DNA of 64,000 nt from Streptomyces maremycinicus. Lineage in GTDB: Bacteria; Actinomycetota; Actinomycetes; Streptomycetales; Streptomycetaceae. A program made the translations under genes and the position numbers. The notes under the pieces are model-generated. The model had not been told where the DNA came from. It saw nothing but the letters and a program-made list of their open reading frames with translations, and searched no databases. The stretch is from contig NZ_BBYG01000012.1 in the NCBI RefSeq assembly GCF_001184025.1, positions 434,001 through 498,000 of the forward strand, read 5' to 3'. This document shows, one piece after another, positions 32,210 to 39,838 of the stretch (its first letter is position 1; each line of letters opens with the position of its first letter).

Positions 32210-33067
32210 ATGGACAGGCGGATCTCAGGGGCGGCGCTGGCCTGCGTCCTTCTCCTGACGGGCGGCGCCGCGACGGGCTGCGCGGCCGAGCCCCCGGCGG
32301 ATTCCGGCCGCCCCGCCGCACCCTCCCGCTCCGCGGCGCCCACCGGGTCGCCCGGCGGCGGGGCGCGAGCGCGGGCGGAGGTCGAGGCGGCGTATGCCGA
32401 GTGGGGCCTCGACCCGCTGGCCGCGGCGCCCGCCCCGCCCGCCGCCAAGCCGGTCGGGCTGCCGGCCGCCGACGGCCGGGTGCCGGTGATCAGTGAGATA
32501 CCCACCCAGGAGAAGATCGTCTTTCTCACCCTCGACGACGGTGCCGAGAAGGACCCCGAGTTCGTCACGATGATGCGGGAGCTGAAGATCCCCTTCACGA
32601 TGTTCCTGACGGACTCCGCCATCAGCGCCGACTACGACTACTTCGGTGGGCTCCAGGCCCTCGGCGGCGGCGTCCAGAACCACACCCTGACCCACCCGAA
32701 CCTGCGCACCCTGGGCGCGGCCGCGCAGCAGCAGGAGATCTGCGGCCAGCAGACCAGGTTGAAGAATCGATACGGCACCGCGCCGAGGCTGTTCCGGCCG
32801 CCCTACGGCAACTGGAACGAGGACACCCGGGCCGCCGCCGCGTCCTGCGGTGTCGAGGCCATCGTCCTGTGGCGCGAGTCCATGCAGATCAAGAACATGC
32901 AGTACCAGCGCGGCGACAGGAAGCTCCACCCGGGCGACATCGTTCTCGCCCACTTCCGCGGGCCGTCCGAGCTCAAGGGCACGACCATGACCGAGATGAC
33001 GGCGAACCTGCTGCGGCACATCCAGGAACAGGGGTTCACGGTCGCGCGCCTGGAGGACTACCTCTAG
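32210..33067 (+). CDS. Lipoprotein polysaccharide deacetylase
   Basis: 285 residues. Signal region with lipobox AATGC, then a Pro/Ala-rich spacer of about 60 residues and a NodB-type CE4 domain: FLTLDDGAEKDPEF (variant of TFDDG), NHTLTHPNL (metal His pair), FRPPYGNWNED and a late VLAHFRG. It probably removes acetyl groups from a cell-wall polymer such as peptidoglycan. The TAG stop shares CTAG with the convergent regulator gene. Confidence 0.85.
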   Translation: MDRRISGAALACVLLLTGGAATGCAAEPPADSGRPAAPSRSAAPTGSPGGGARARAEVEAAYAEWGLDPLAAAPAPPAAKPVGLPAADGRVPVISEIPTQEKIVFLTLDDGAEKDPEFVTMMRELKIPFTMFLTDSAISADYDYFGGLQALGGGVQNHTLTHPNLRTLGAAAQQQEICGQQTRLKNRYGTAPRLFRPPYGNWNEDTRAAAASCGVEAIVLWRESMQIKNMQYQRGDRKLHPGDIVLAHFRGPSELKGTTMTEMTANLLRHIQEQGFTVARLEDYL

Positions 33068-33771
33068 ACCGTCCGCCGCCGGGCCGTGTCCCCCCGCGGT
33101 GTGCCCGACGGCCGACCGCCCGCGCCGACCGCGTCCAGATAGCGCAGGACGGCCGCGACCCGCCGGTCCACCCGGTCCGTCGGCGACAGGTCCAGCTTGG
33201 CGAAGATGCTGCGGATGTGCTTGTGGACGGCGCCGTCGGTGACGACGAGCCGTTCGGCGACGGCCGCGTTGCCGAGCCCCTCGGCCATCAGGGCGAGCAC
33301 CTCCCGCTCGCGGGGGCTGAGCCGCTCCAGCCGGGTGTCCTGGCGCGAGCGGGTGAACAGCTGGGCGACGACCTCGGGGTCGATGGCGGTGCCGCCCGCC
33401 GCGACCCGGCGCAGCGCGTCCAGGAACTCCTCCACCCGGCCCACGCGTTCCTTGAGCAGGTAGCCGAGGCCCCGCACACCGCCGCCGAGCAGCTCGGTGG
33501 CGAAGCTCTGCTCGACGTACGCGGACAGCACGAGCACGGCAAGGCCGGGCCGCCGGCGCCGGGCCTCGACCGCCGCGACGATCCCCTCGTCGGTGTGGGT
33601 CGGCGGCATCCGGACGTCGAGGATGGCGACGTCCGGCTCGTGCGCGTCGATGGCGTCCAGCGCCTCACCGGCCGTGCCCGCGGTGGCCACCACGTCGAGT
33701 GACTCGGCGCGCAGCAGCAGGGCGAGCCCCTCGCGCAGCAACGGGTCGTCCTCGGCGATCACGATCCGCAT
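33064..33771 (-). CDS. NarL-family response regulator
   Basis: 235 residues. Receiver domain with EDD (VIAEDDPLL), phospho-Asp in VAILDVRMPP, Ser in VLSAYVEQ and Lys in YLLKERVG; LuxR HTH (LSPREREVLALMAEGLGNAA, then TDGAVHKHIRSIFAKLDL). Its kinase is encoded directly upstream (33844-35163). A 14-bp duplication at the 5' end repeats the ribosome binding site and start codon: ATG 33771 is the in-frame one, 6 nt after GGAG. The stop overlaps that of the deacetylase. Confidence 0.92.
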   Translation of the reverse strand: MRIVIAEDDPLLREGLALLLRAESLDVVATAGTAGEALDAIDAHEPDVAILDVRMPPTHTDEGIVAAVEARRRRPGLAVLVLSAYVEQSFATELLGGGVRGLGYLLKERVGRVEEFLDALRRVAAGGTAIDPEVVAQLFTRSRQDTRLERLSPREREVLALMAEGLGNAAVAERLVVTDGAVHKHIRSIFAKLDLSPTDRVDRRVAAVLRYLDAVGAGGRPSGTPRGDTARRRTV

Positions 33772-33795
33772 CTCATGCTCCACATCTCATGCTCC
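33759..33795 (-). repeat. 14-bp tandem duplication creating an upstream mini-ORF
   Basis: CATCTCATGCTCC occurs at 33769-33781 and 33783-33795. On the minus strand each copy is a GGAG site followed by ATG. The upstream ATG (33785) opens an 8-codon frame (MWSMRCGS) that stops at 33759, inside the regulator gene. Confidence 0.8.
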
Positions 33796-33843
33796 GCAGG
33801 TCTGGTTCCCACAGGTCTTGTTCCACCGGTCCGGTTCCGCAGT

Positions 33844-35163
33844 TCAGGACCCGCAGGGCAGGTCCACGTCCAGGACGGTCGGGCCACCGGGCGGGCTGGT
33901 CAGGGAGACGTCGCCGTCGTGCGCCGCGACCCGGCGGCGGATGCCGGTGAGCCCGGACCCGCCGTCCATGTCGGCGCCGCCGCGGCCGTCGTCCTCGACG
34001 CGGAGCAGCAGGCGGCCGCCCCGGCCGCGAGCCGTGACGGTGGCGTGTGCGGCCCCGCTGTGCTTGGCGATGTTGGTCAGGGCCTCGGCGAGGACGAAGT
34101 AGGCGGTCGCCTCGACGGAGGCGGCGCAGCGTTCGGGCACGTCCACGTCGATCCGGCAGGGCACCGCGCAGTCCGCGGCGAGACCGGAGAGGGCGCCCGT
34201 CAGTCCCCGGTCGGCCAGCACCGGCGGCAGGATGCCGCGGGCGACCGTGCGCAGCTCGGCCAGCGCCTGTTCGGCCGCGGACTGGGCGCGCTCCAGGAGC
34301 TCTTCGGCGCCGGCCGGGTCACGGGACACCATGCGGCGGGCGGCCCCGACCAGCACGGTGACCGAGACCAGCCGGTTCTGGGCGCCGTCGTGCAGGGAAC
34401 GTTCGATGCGGCGCAGTTCGGTGGCGTGGGCGTCGAGGGCGGCGGCCCGGGTGGCGGTCAACTCCGCGACGCGCAGGGAGAGATCGGCATCGGGACCGGC
34501 CGACAGGAGCCGCCGCCCGGGACCCGACTGGAGCCGGGCCATGCCAGGACCCAGTCCCAGGACGATGGCGATCCAGCCCACGCCCAGCAGGCTCACGGCC
34601 AGGGCGTCCGGCCAGGTCCGGGCGTTGCCCATGCCCACGGAGGTGGCGGTCGCGCCCTCGGGCATGAGCGTCCAGTACAGCGGGAAGGCGGTGTCCCGCA
34701 CGGCGAGGACCGGCAGCAGGACGCCGAGCAGCCCGAGCAACGCCCCCAGGGTGGAATGCCCGACCAGCCAGGTCAGTTCGCGCCGGGTCGTGGGGTCGAC
34801 CAGGGCGGCCCGCAGCCGCGTGGGCGGGGGCTCCGGGGCGGCGACCTCGGGACCCCGGCGGGCCAGCCTGCCGCGTTCCCGGCCGGCCAGAGCGTGCAGG
34901 GCGCGCAGGAGCGGGGGCGCCATGAGCAGCCCGGCTCCCACGACGCTCGTCACGGCGGCGACGGCCAGCCACAGCAGGAGGAACAGGGCGAGCAGCGCCG
35001 TGCGGAGACCGGAGGCGAGTTGGGCGATCGCCTCGCCGGCGGCGCTCAGGGTCCGCAGGGCGATGTCCTTGAGGCCTTCGCGCGGAACCGCCCCCGCGCC
35101 GCCCGCCCCCGCGCCGCCCGCCCCCGCGCCGCCCGCCGCTGTCCCGCTCGCGCTTCCCGTCAT
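33844..35163 (-). CDS. NarL-type sensor histidine kinase
   Basis: 439 residues. An Ala/Gly-rich N-terminus (coded by short direct repeats) is followed by four or so membrane helices in an extended sensor-domain layout (residues 50-215). HisKA_3 has IERSLHDGAQNRLVSV and the HATPase has LAEALTNIAKHSGA and GSGLTGIRRRV. ATG 35163 fits a leaderless promoter (TAGGGT 7 nt upstream). Partner of the regulator at 33064, and divergent from an ABC exporter that is its probable target, as in Bce/FtsX-type resistance modules. Confidence 0.88.
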   Translation of the reverse strand: MTGSASGTAAGGAGAGGAGAGGAGAVPREGLKDIALRTLSAAGEAIAQLASGLRTALLALFLLLWLAVAAVTSVVGAGLLMAPPLLRALHALAGRERGRLARRGPEVAAPEPPPTRLRAALVDPTTRRELTWLVGHSTLGALLGLLGVLLPVLAVRDTAFPLYWTLMPEGATATSVGMGNARTWPDALAVSLLGVGWIAIVLGLGPGMARLQSGPGRRLLSAGPDADLSLRVAELTATRAAALDAHATELRRIERSLHDGAQNRLVSVTVLVGAARRMVSRDPAGAEELLERAQSAAEQALAELRTVARGILPPVLADRGLTGALSGLAADCAVPCRIDVDVPERCAASVEATAYFVLAEALTNIAKHSGAAHATVTARGRGGRLLLRVEDDGRGGADMDGGSGLTGIRRRVAAHDGDVSLTSPPGGPTVLDVDLPCGS

Positions 35164-35176
35164 GCGAACGACCCTA
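35164..35176 (-). promoter_or_regulatory. Leaderless-type -10 element of the kinase gene
   Basis: TAGGGT (35171-35176 on the minus strand) is followed by 7 nt and ATG 35163. No ribosome binding site is present. Confidence 0.5.
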
Positions 35177-35214
35177 TGCCGTGGGCCAGTTCTCCGTGGC
35201 CGCCGGACGCGGGA

Positions 35215-35230
35215 GTACAGCCTGCTGTAC
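35215..35230. promoter_or_regulatory. Palindrome in the divergent kinase/exporter promoter region
   Basis: GTACAG (35215-35220) and CTGTAC (35225-35230) form a perfect 6-bp inverted repeat around CCTG, and outer GG/CC pairs extend it to about 22 bp. It lies between the two divergent start sites and is a candidate binding site for the response regulator. A likely -10 of the exporter operon is TAGCGT at 35277-35282. Confidence 0.5.
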
Positions 35231-35350
35231 CCCGGACCGGGCGGACTGCGGGATCGCCCCGGAGCGCGCCGGTCCCTAGCGTCGTGGACGACAGCGGGAA
35301 CGGCACACGGCCCCCGCAGGACGACCCCCACACGACCGGGAGCAGCCCCC

Positions 35351-35563
35351 ATGCCGCACACGACGAACCCCGACCCCGCAGACCGGCTCAGCTCCGGGGA
35401 CATCGCCCGCACCCTGCTCTGGATGGTGGTGGTGACCAGCGCGCTCGCCAACATGGCGGCCTCCTTCGGCGGCGCCGACACCTGGGTGCACCTGGTGTGC
35501 GGCGCGGTCACCGTGCTGTGCGCGGGCACCCTCGTCGTACGGAACCTGCGGGGCCGGCGATGA
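35351..35563 (+). CDS. Small two-helix membrane protein of the exporter operon
   Basis: 70 residues: a polar N-terminus (MPHTTNPDPADRLSSGDIAR) and two membrane helices (TLLWMVVVTSALANMAASF and WVHLVCGAVTVLCAGTLVV) ending RNLRGRR. No family recognised. Its stop overlaps the ATPase start (ATGA), so it is the first gene of the exporter operon. Confidence 0.75.
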   Translation: MPHTTNPDPADRLSSGDIARTLLWMVVVTSALANMAASFGGADTWVHLVCGAVTVLCAGTLVVRNLRGRR

Positions 35564-36303
35564 ACGCCACCCGCACCGCCGTCGGCGCCCCCGCCATCGC
35601 CCTGACCGGCGTCAGCAAGGCATACCCGGGCGGCGTACGGGCCCTCGACGACGTGTCGTTGACCGTGGAGCGCGGCACCTTCCTCGCCGTGATGGGGCCG
35701 TCGGGCTCCGGCAAGAGCACGCTCATGCACTGTGCCGCCGGGCTGGACTCCCCGACCTCGGGCAGCGTCCGTATCGACGGCCACGAGATCGCCGGCCTGA
35801 ACGAGACCCGGCGCACCGAACTGCGCCGCGAGCGCGTCGGCTTCGTGTTCCAGGCGTACAACCTCATCCCCTCGCTCAGCATCGAGGACAACATCACGCT
35901 GCCGCTGCGGCTCGCGGGACGCACCCCCGACCGCGACTGGCTGCGGACGCTGGTGGAACGGGTCGGACTCGCCGACCGGCTGACCCACCGTCCCGCCGAA
36001 CTCTCCGGCGGCCAGCAGCAACGCGCTGCCGTGGTGCGGGCGTTGGTGGCACGACCGGCCGTCGTGTTCGCCGACGAACCGACCGGCGCGCTCGATCTGC
36101 GCAGCGCCCACGAGGTCCTGGACCTGCTGCGCGACCTCGTCGCCGATCTGCGTCAGACGGTGGTGATGGTCACCCACGATCCGGCGGCCGCGGCCCGCGC
36201 CCACCATGTCCTGGTGATGGCCGACGGCCGGGTGGTCGAGGCGCTCGACGCGCCGACCGCGCCCGAACTGGCAAGCCGTCTCGTCGCGTTGGGAGAGATC
36301 TGA
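35560..36303 (+). CDS. ABC exporter ATPase (LolD/MacB/BceA type)
   Basis: 247 residues. Walker A GPSGSGKST, Q-loop FVFQAYNLIPSLS, signature LSGGQQQRAAVVRAL, Walker B VVFADEPTGALD and switch His in VTHDPAAAA. The DEPTGALD and NLIPSL wording marks the FtsX-partner class, which drives mechanotransmission or export of peptides and lipids. Coupled upstream and followed after 3 bases by the FtsX-type permease. Confidence 0.93.
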   Translation: MNATRTAVGAPAIALTGVSKAYPGGVRALDDVSLTVERGTFLAVMGPSGSGKSTLMHCAAGLDSPTSGSVRIDGHEIAGLNETRRTELRRERVGFVFQAYNLIPSLSIEDNITLPLRLAGRTPDRDWLRTLVERVGLADRLTHRPAELSGGQQQRAAVVRALVARPAVVFADEPTGALDLRSAHEVLDLLRDLVADLRQTVVMVTHDPAAAARAHHVLVMADGRVVEALDAPTAPELASRLVALGEI

Positions 36304-36306
36304 GTC

Positions 36307-38841
36307 ATGTTCCGTCTCGCGATACGGATGGCCGGGCACCGGATCACCGCACTGATCGCCGTGGCCTGCGCGGTCCTCGGCGGCGCGGCGCTGATCACCG
36401 CCACCGGTGTACTGGCCGAGTCCGGCCTCAGCTCCCGGCTGCCGGCCGGCCGGCTCGACGGCGCGGACGTCGTGGTCGCCGCCGACCAGGAGTTCCGCGC
36501 GGCCGGTGAGCTGCCGCTCGCGCTCCCCGAGCGCCGCGGGGTCCCGTCCCGGCTGGTCGGCGAGCTGGCCGGGCTGCCCGGTGTCACCGCGGCGGTCGGC
36601 GACCTCAGCTTCCCCGCGGCGCTGCTCGACGCCCGCGGACAGGTCGTACCGGCCGGGGACCCGCAGACGGCCGGGCACGGCTGGTCCTCGGTGAGGCTGG
36701 CGGAGCCGCGGGCGGACGCGCACCTCGACGGCGCGGGGCCGACCGGTTCCGGTGAGATCGCCGTGGACCGCGCCACCGCCGCCGCGGCGGGCATCGGGGC
36801 GGGCGACCGGGTGCGGGTCGTCGTCGCCGGGAGGCCCGCCGCCGGCTACCGCGTCTCGGCGGTCGTCGACACGCCCGACACGGGCCTCTTCCTCGCCGAC
36901 GCGACGGCCGCGCGTCTGACCGGCCGCGCGGACCGGGTCGACCTGGTGGGCCTGCGCACCGAGCCCGGCGCCGAGCGGCGCGTCGCCGCCGAGGTCCGGA
37001 CGAGGCTGAAGGGCACCGGTCTGCTGACCGTCACCGGAGCCGACCGGGGCGACACGGCGCAGCCCGGCGCCGGCGCGTCCCGCTCGCTCCTGGTCCTCCT
37101 CGCGGGTTCGCTCTCCGGGATCGTCCTGCTGATCACCGGCTTCGTGATGGCGAGCGCGCTGGCCGTGTCGATCGCCGGGCAGCGCCGCGACCTGGCGCTG
37201 ATGCGGGCCGTCGGCGCGACCCCGAAGCAGATCCGCCGACTGGCCGCCGCCCAGTCCACCGCCGTCGCGGCCCTGGCCCTGGTGCCCGGCGTGGGACTCG
37301 GCTACCTGCTCGCCGGGCAGTTCCGGCGGCTGCTCGCGGACCGTGCGGTCGTACCGTCCGAACTCCCCTTGACGTACAGCCCGTTGCCCGCCCTCGCGGC
37401 GGTCGTCCTGCTGGTCCTGGCGGTCCAGGTGTCGGCCCGCTGCTCGGCCTGGCGCACCTCGCGGATGCCGGCCACCGAGGCGGTCGCGGAGTCGCGCAGC
37501 GAGCCCCGCGACCCCTCGCGGGCCCGGACGCGCGCCGGTGTGATCGTCATCGTCGCCGCGACCGCCCTGTCGGCACTGCCGCTCCTCTCCCGCACGGTCA
37601 TCGGAGCGACGGCCACGTCCATCTCGGGCATCCTCGGCGCGATCGGCCTGGCGCTGGCCGGACCGGCGCTCGTCCGGCGCGTCGGCGGCGCCGCGGCCCG
37701 GGCGGCCGGAGCGGGCGCCTCCGCCCCCACCTGGCTGGCGATGGCCAACCTCCGCGCCTACGCCCTGCGCAACGCGGGGATCGTCAGCACCCTCGCCATG
37801 GCGGTCGTGTTCGTGCTGACGTACACCCTCACCCAGACCACCGTGCTGGCCGCCACCGCCGCCGACACCCGCAGCGGCACCCTCGCCCAGCAGCGGCTGA
37901 CCGCTCCGGGCCTGGGCGGACTGCCCACCGGCACGCTCGCCGCCGTGCGGGACACGACCGGCGTACGGGCCGCGGCCCCGGTCGGCGCCACCACCGTGGT
38001 GTGGCAGTACCCGCAGTTCGGCGACACGGTGACCGAGTCGGGTCCCGCGACGATCCTCACCCCGGACGCCTCCGCCGTCCTCGACCTCGACGTACGGGAC
38101 GGCGGCCTGGACCGCCTGCGCGGTGCCACCGTCGCCGTCAGCAGCGAGGCCGCCCGCACCCGGGACGCGACGGTGGGCCGCCGGATCGACCTGGTCCTCG
38201 GCGACGGCACGCGTGTCGACGCGGAGGTCGTCGCCGTCTACGACCGGGGCCTCGGCTTCGGCGCGGTGGTGCTCTCCCACGACCTGGCCGCCGGACACAC
38301 CACGACGGCGCTCGACCAGTCCCTCCTGATCCGTACGGACGGCACGGAGACGGCCCGGCGCAGCCTCGGCGCGCTCGCGGCGTCCCACCCCGGCCTGCTG
38401 CTCCAGCCCGCGGACCTGCCCTCCACCGGCGGTCTGAAGGACGCGCCGCCCGAGGTGTGGATCAACCTGGTCACCATCGTGGTCCTGCTCGTCTACCTGC
38501 TGCTCAGCATCGCCAACAAGCTCGTCGCGGCCACCGCGCAGCGCCGGGTGGAGCTGGGCGCCCTCCGGCTGAACGGCACCACACCCCGTCAGATCCGTTC
38601 GATGATGCGCCGCGAGGCCGCGGTGACCGCCGCCACCGCGCTCGTCACCGCCCTGCTGCTGTCCGCGCTCCCGCTCGCCCTCCTGGGCCAGGGCTTCCTC
38701 GGCCGTCCCTGGCCGGCCGGCCCCGTCTGGCTGCTGCCGGGCCTCGCGCTGACGGTCACCGTCACGGCTTTCCTCACCATCGAGATCCCCACCCGGCAGG
38801 CCCTGCGCACCGCACCGGCCGACGCCATCCGTGCGCACTGA
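36307..38841 (+). CDS. FtsX-type ABC exporter permease
   Basis: 844 residues. Two FtsX domains of three to four helices each (around residues 255-380 and 720-840), plus a helix pair in the middle (395-460), with two large extracytoplasmic domains. The typical coupling motif ISAQRRDLALMRAVGATPKQ appears as AGQRRDLALMRAVGATPKQI and again near the end as AQRRVELGALRLNGTTPRQI. With the ATPase it probably exports or detoxifies antimicrobial peptides or lipids under control of the divergent two-component system. Confidence 0.9.
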   Translation: MFRLAIRMAGHRITALIAVACAVLGGAALITATGVLAESGLSSRLPAGRLDGADVVVAADQEFRAAGELPLALPERRGVPSRLVGELAGLPGVTAAVGDLSFPAALLDARGQVVPAGDPQTAGHGWSSVRLAEPRADAHLDGAGPTGSGEIAVDRATAAAAGIGAGDRVRVVVAGRPAAGYRVSAVVDTPDTGLFLADATAARLTGRADRVDLVGLRTEPGAERRVAAEVRTRLKGTGLLTVTGADRGDTAQPGAGASRSLLVLLAGSLSGIVLLITGFVMASALAVSIAGQRRDLALMRAVGATPKQIRRLAAAQSTAVAALALVPGVGLGYLLAGQFRRLLADRAVVPSELPLTYSPLPALAAVVLLVLAVQVSARCSAWRTSRMPATEAVAESRSEPRDPSRARTRAGVIVIVAATALSALPLLSRTVIGATATSISGILGAIGLALAGPALVRRVGGAAARAAGAGASAPTWLAMANLRAYALRNAGIVSTLAMAVVFVLTYTLTQTTVLAATAADTRSGTLAQQRLTAPGLGGLPTGTLAAVRDTTGVRAAAPVGATTVVWQYPQFGDTVTESGPATILTPDASAVLDLDVRDGGLDRLRGATVAVSSEAARTRDATVGRRIDLVLGDGTRVDAEVVAVYDRGLGFGAVVLSHDLAAGHTTTALDQSLLIRTDGTETARRSLGALAASHPGLLLQPADLPSTGGLKDAPPEVWINLVTIVVLLVYLLLSIANKLVAATAQRRVELGALRLNGTTPRQIRSMMRREAAVTAATALVTALLLSALPLALLGQGFLGRPWPAGPVWLLPGLALTVTVTAFLTIEIPTRQALRTAPADAIRAH

Positions 38842-39169
38842 GGGCGACCGTTACTCACTTTCGGGTGACGGCCGGTCGCCCGGTGGGGTGGCGTGACCTG
38901 GCGTCCGGGGGCCACAGGCCAACTCCCCCAAGGGGTCGGAGACCGACGGGGCGTCAACTTCAGTACACGTTCACTTAAATGGACGTTGCAGTCGAGAGTC
39001 ACAGAGATATGGACAACACGTAACACACGCCACGTTTCCTACCCATCTCCCGCACCCCGTGGACAGAGTGTGTGTGCGGCCAGCCGACCGCACCCGCACA
39101 TCGCACCGACCCCCACGGCGTCCACCAGGGCCGCCGTGGGAAGGTGCCCGCACATCCCAGGGGAACTCT
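38842..39169 (+). promoter_or_regulatory. Gene-free region with promoter and palindrome upstream of the lamin-tail gene
   Basis: No coding frame is supported in these 328 bases. A near-palindrome ACGTTCACTTAAATGGACGT (38967-38986) is followed by TTGCAG (38986-38991), 16 bp and TATGGA (39008-39013), a plausible promoter that leaves a leader of about 150 nt. The stretch is clearly less GC-rich than its surroundings. Confidence 0.45.
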
Positions 39170-39679
39170 TTGTCCACTTCCGCTTCTGTCACCGCCCGCC
39201 GTCTGACCGCCGCCGCTCTCACGGCCGGCGCCGTGGTCGGCGCGATGGCACTGCCGGCCTCCGCGTCCGACCACGCCCGTCCCAACCGCCCCGAGGTGCG
39301 GATCAGCGCCGTCCAGTACGACGCCCCGGGGCGTGACGACCGCTCCCGGAGCTCGCTGAACAGGGAGTGGGTGGAACTCACCAACACCACGCGCCACACG
39401 ATCAACCTCGACGGCTGGACCCTCGAGAACGAGGACGGCCGCACCTACACCTTCCACCACTACCGCCTCGAGGGCCGCGCCACCGTCCGGATCCACACCG
39501 GCGAGGGCCGCGACACCCGCCGCGACCTCTTCCAGGACCGCAACCGGGAGATCTGGGACAACCGCTCCGACACCGCCACCCTGCGCAACGACCGCGGCCG
39601 CTTCGTCGACGACGAGTCCTGGGGCCGCAACCGTCACCACGGCGGCCACGGCCACGGCGGCCACGGCCACGGCCACTGA
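39170..39679 (+). CDS. Secreted lamin-tail-domain protein with His/Gly tail
   Basis: 169 residues. Signal peptide (LTAAALTAGAVVGAMALPAS, cleaved near ASA/SD). An LTD (lamin tail) beta-sandwich follows: EVRISAVQYDAPGRDD, NREWVELTNTTRHTINLDGW, TLENEDGRTYTFHHYRLEGR, ending with SDTATLRNDRGRFVDDESWG. The last 16 residues alternate His and Gly (HHGGHGHGGHGHGH) and could bind metals. A TTG start at 39170 is chosen from GGGGAA and the signal peptide position. LTD proteins are often linked to extracellular nucleases or surface binding; here it stands alone. Confidence 0.82.
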   Translation: MSTSASVTARRLTAAALTAGAVVGAMALPASASDHARPNRPEVRISAVQYDAPGRDDRSRSSLNREWVELTNTTRHTINLDGWTLENEDGRTYTFHHYRLEGRATVRIHTGEGRDTRRDLFQDRNREIWDNRSDTATLRNDRGRFVDDESWGRNRHHGGHGHGGHGHGH

Positions 39680-39736
39680 CCACCCCGGACCCGGTGAGCC
39701 GATGAAGACCTGACCCGGCACACCGGCGCACGACAG

Positions 39737-39773
39737 GCGGCGCGCCCGACCCCCACAGGGCCGGGCGCGCCGC
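39737..39773. terminator. Bidirectional hairpin terminator
   Basis: GCGGCGCGCCCG (39737-39748) pairs perfectly with CGGGCGCGCCGC (39762-39773) around a 13-base loop, between convergent genes. Confidence 0.75.
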
Positions 39774-39792
39774 TCACGTGTGCGGCGGACGA

Positions 39793-39838
39793 AATACCGG
39801 CGCCCCCTACTCCGGAATACCGGCGCCCCCTACTCCGG
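39793..39838. repeat. Perfect 23-bp tandem duplication spanning a stop codon
   Basis: AATACCGGCGCCCCCTACTCCGG would be 23 bases; two exact copies run 39793-39815 and 39816-39838. The second contains the TAG stop of the Rieske oxidoreductase gene (39830-39832), so the first carries a spare copy of the gene end. Confidence 0.9.

Noticed and set aside
35164..38838. A very long open frame antisense to the ABC/FtsX exporter, continuous with the kinase gene
   Set aside because: The kinase starts at 35163 by promoter and domain evidence; the rest is Arg/Gly/Asp-rich shadow sequence.
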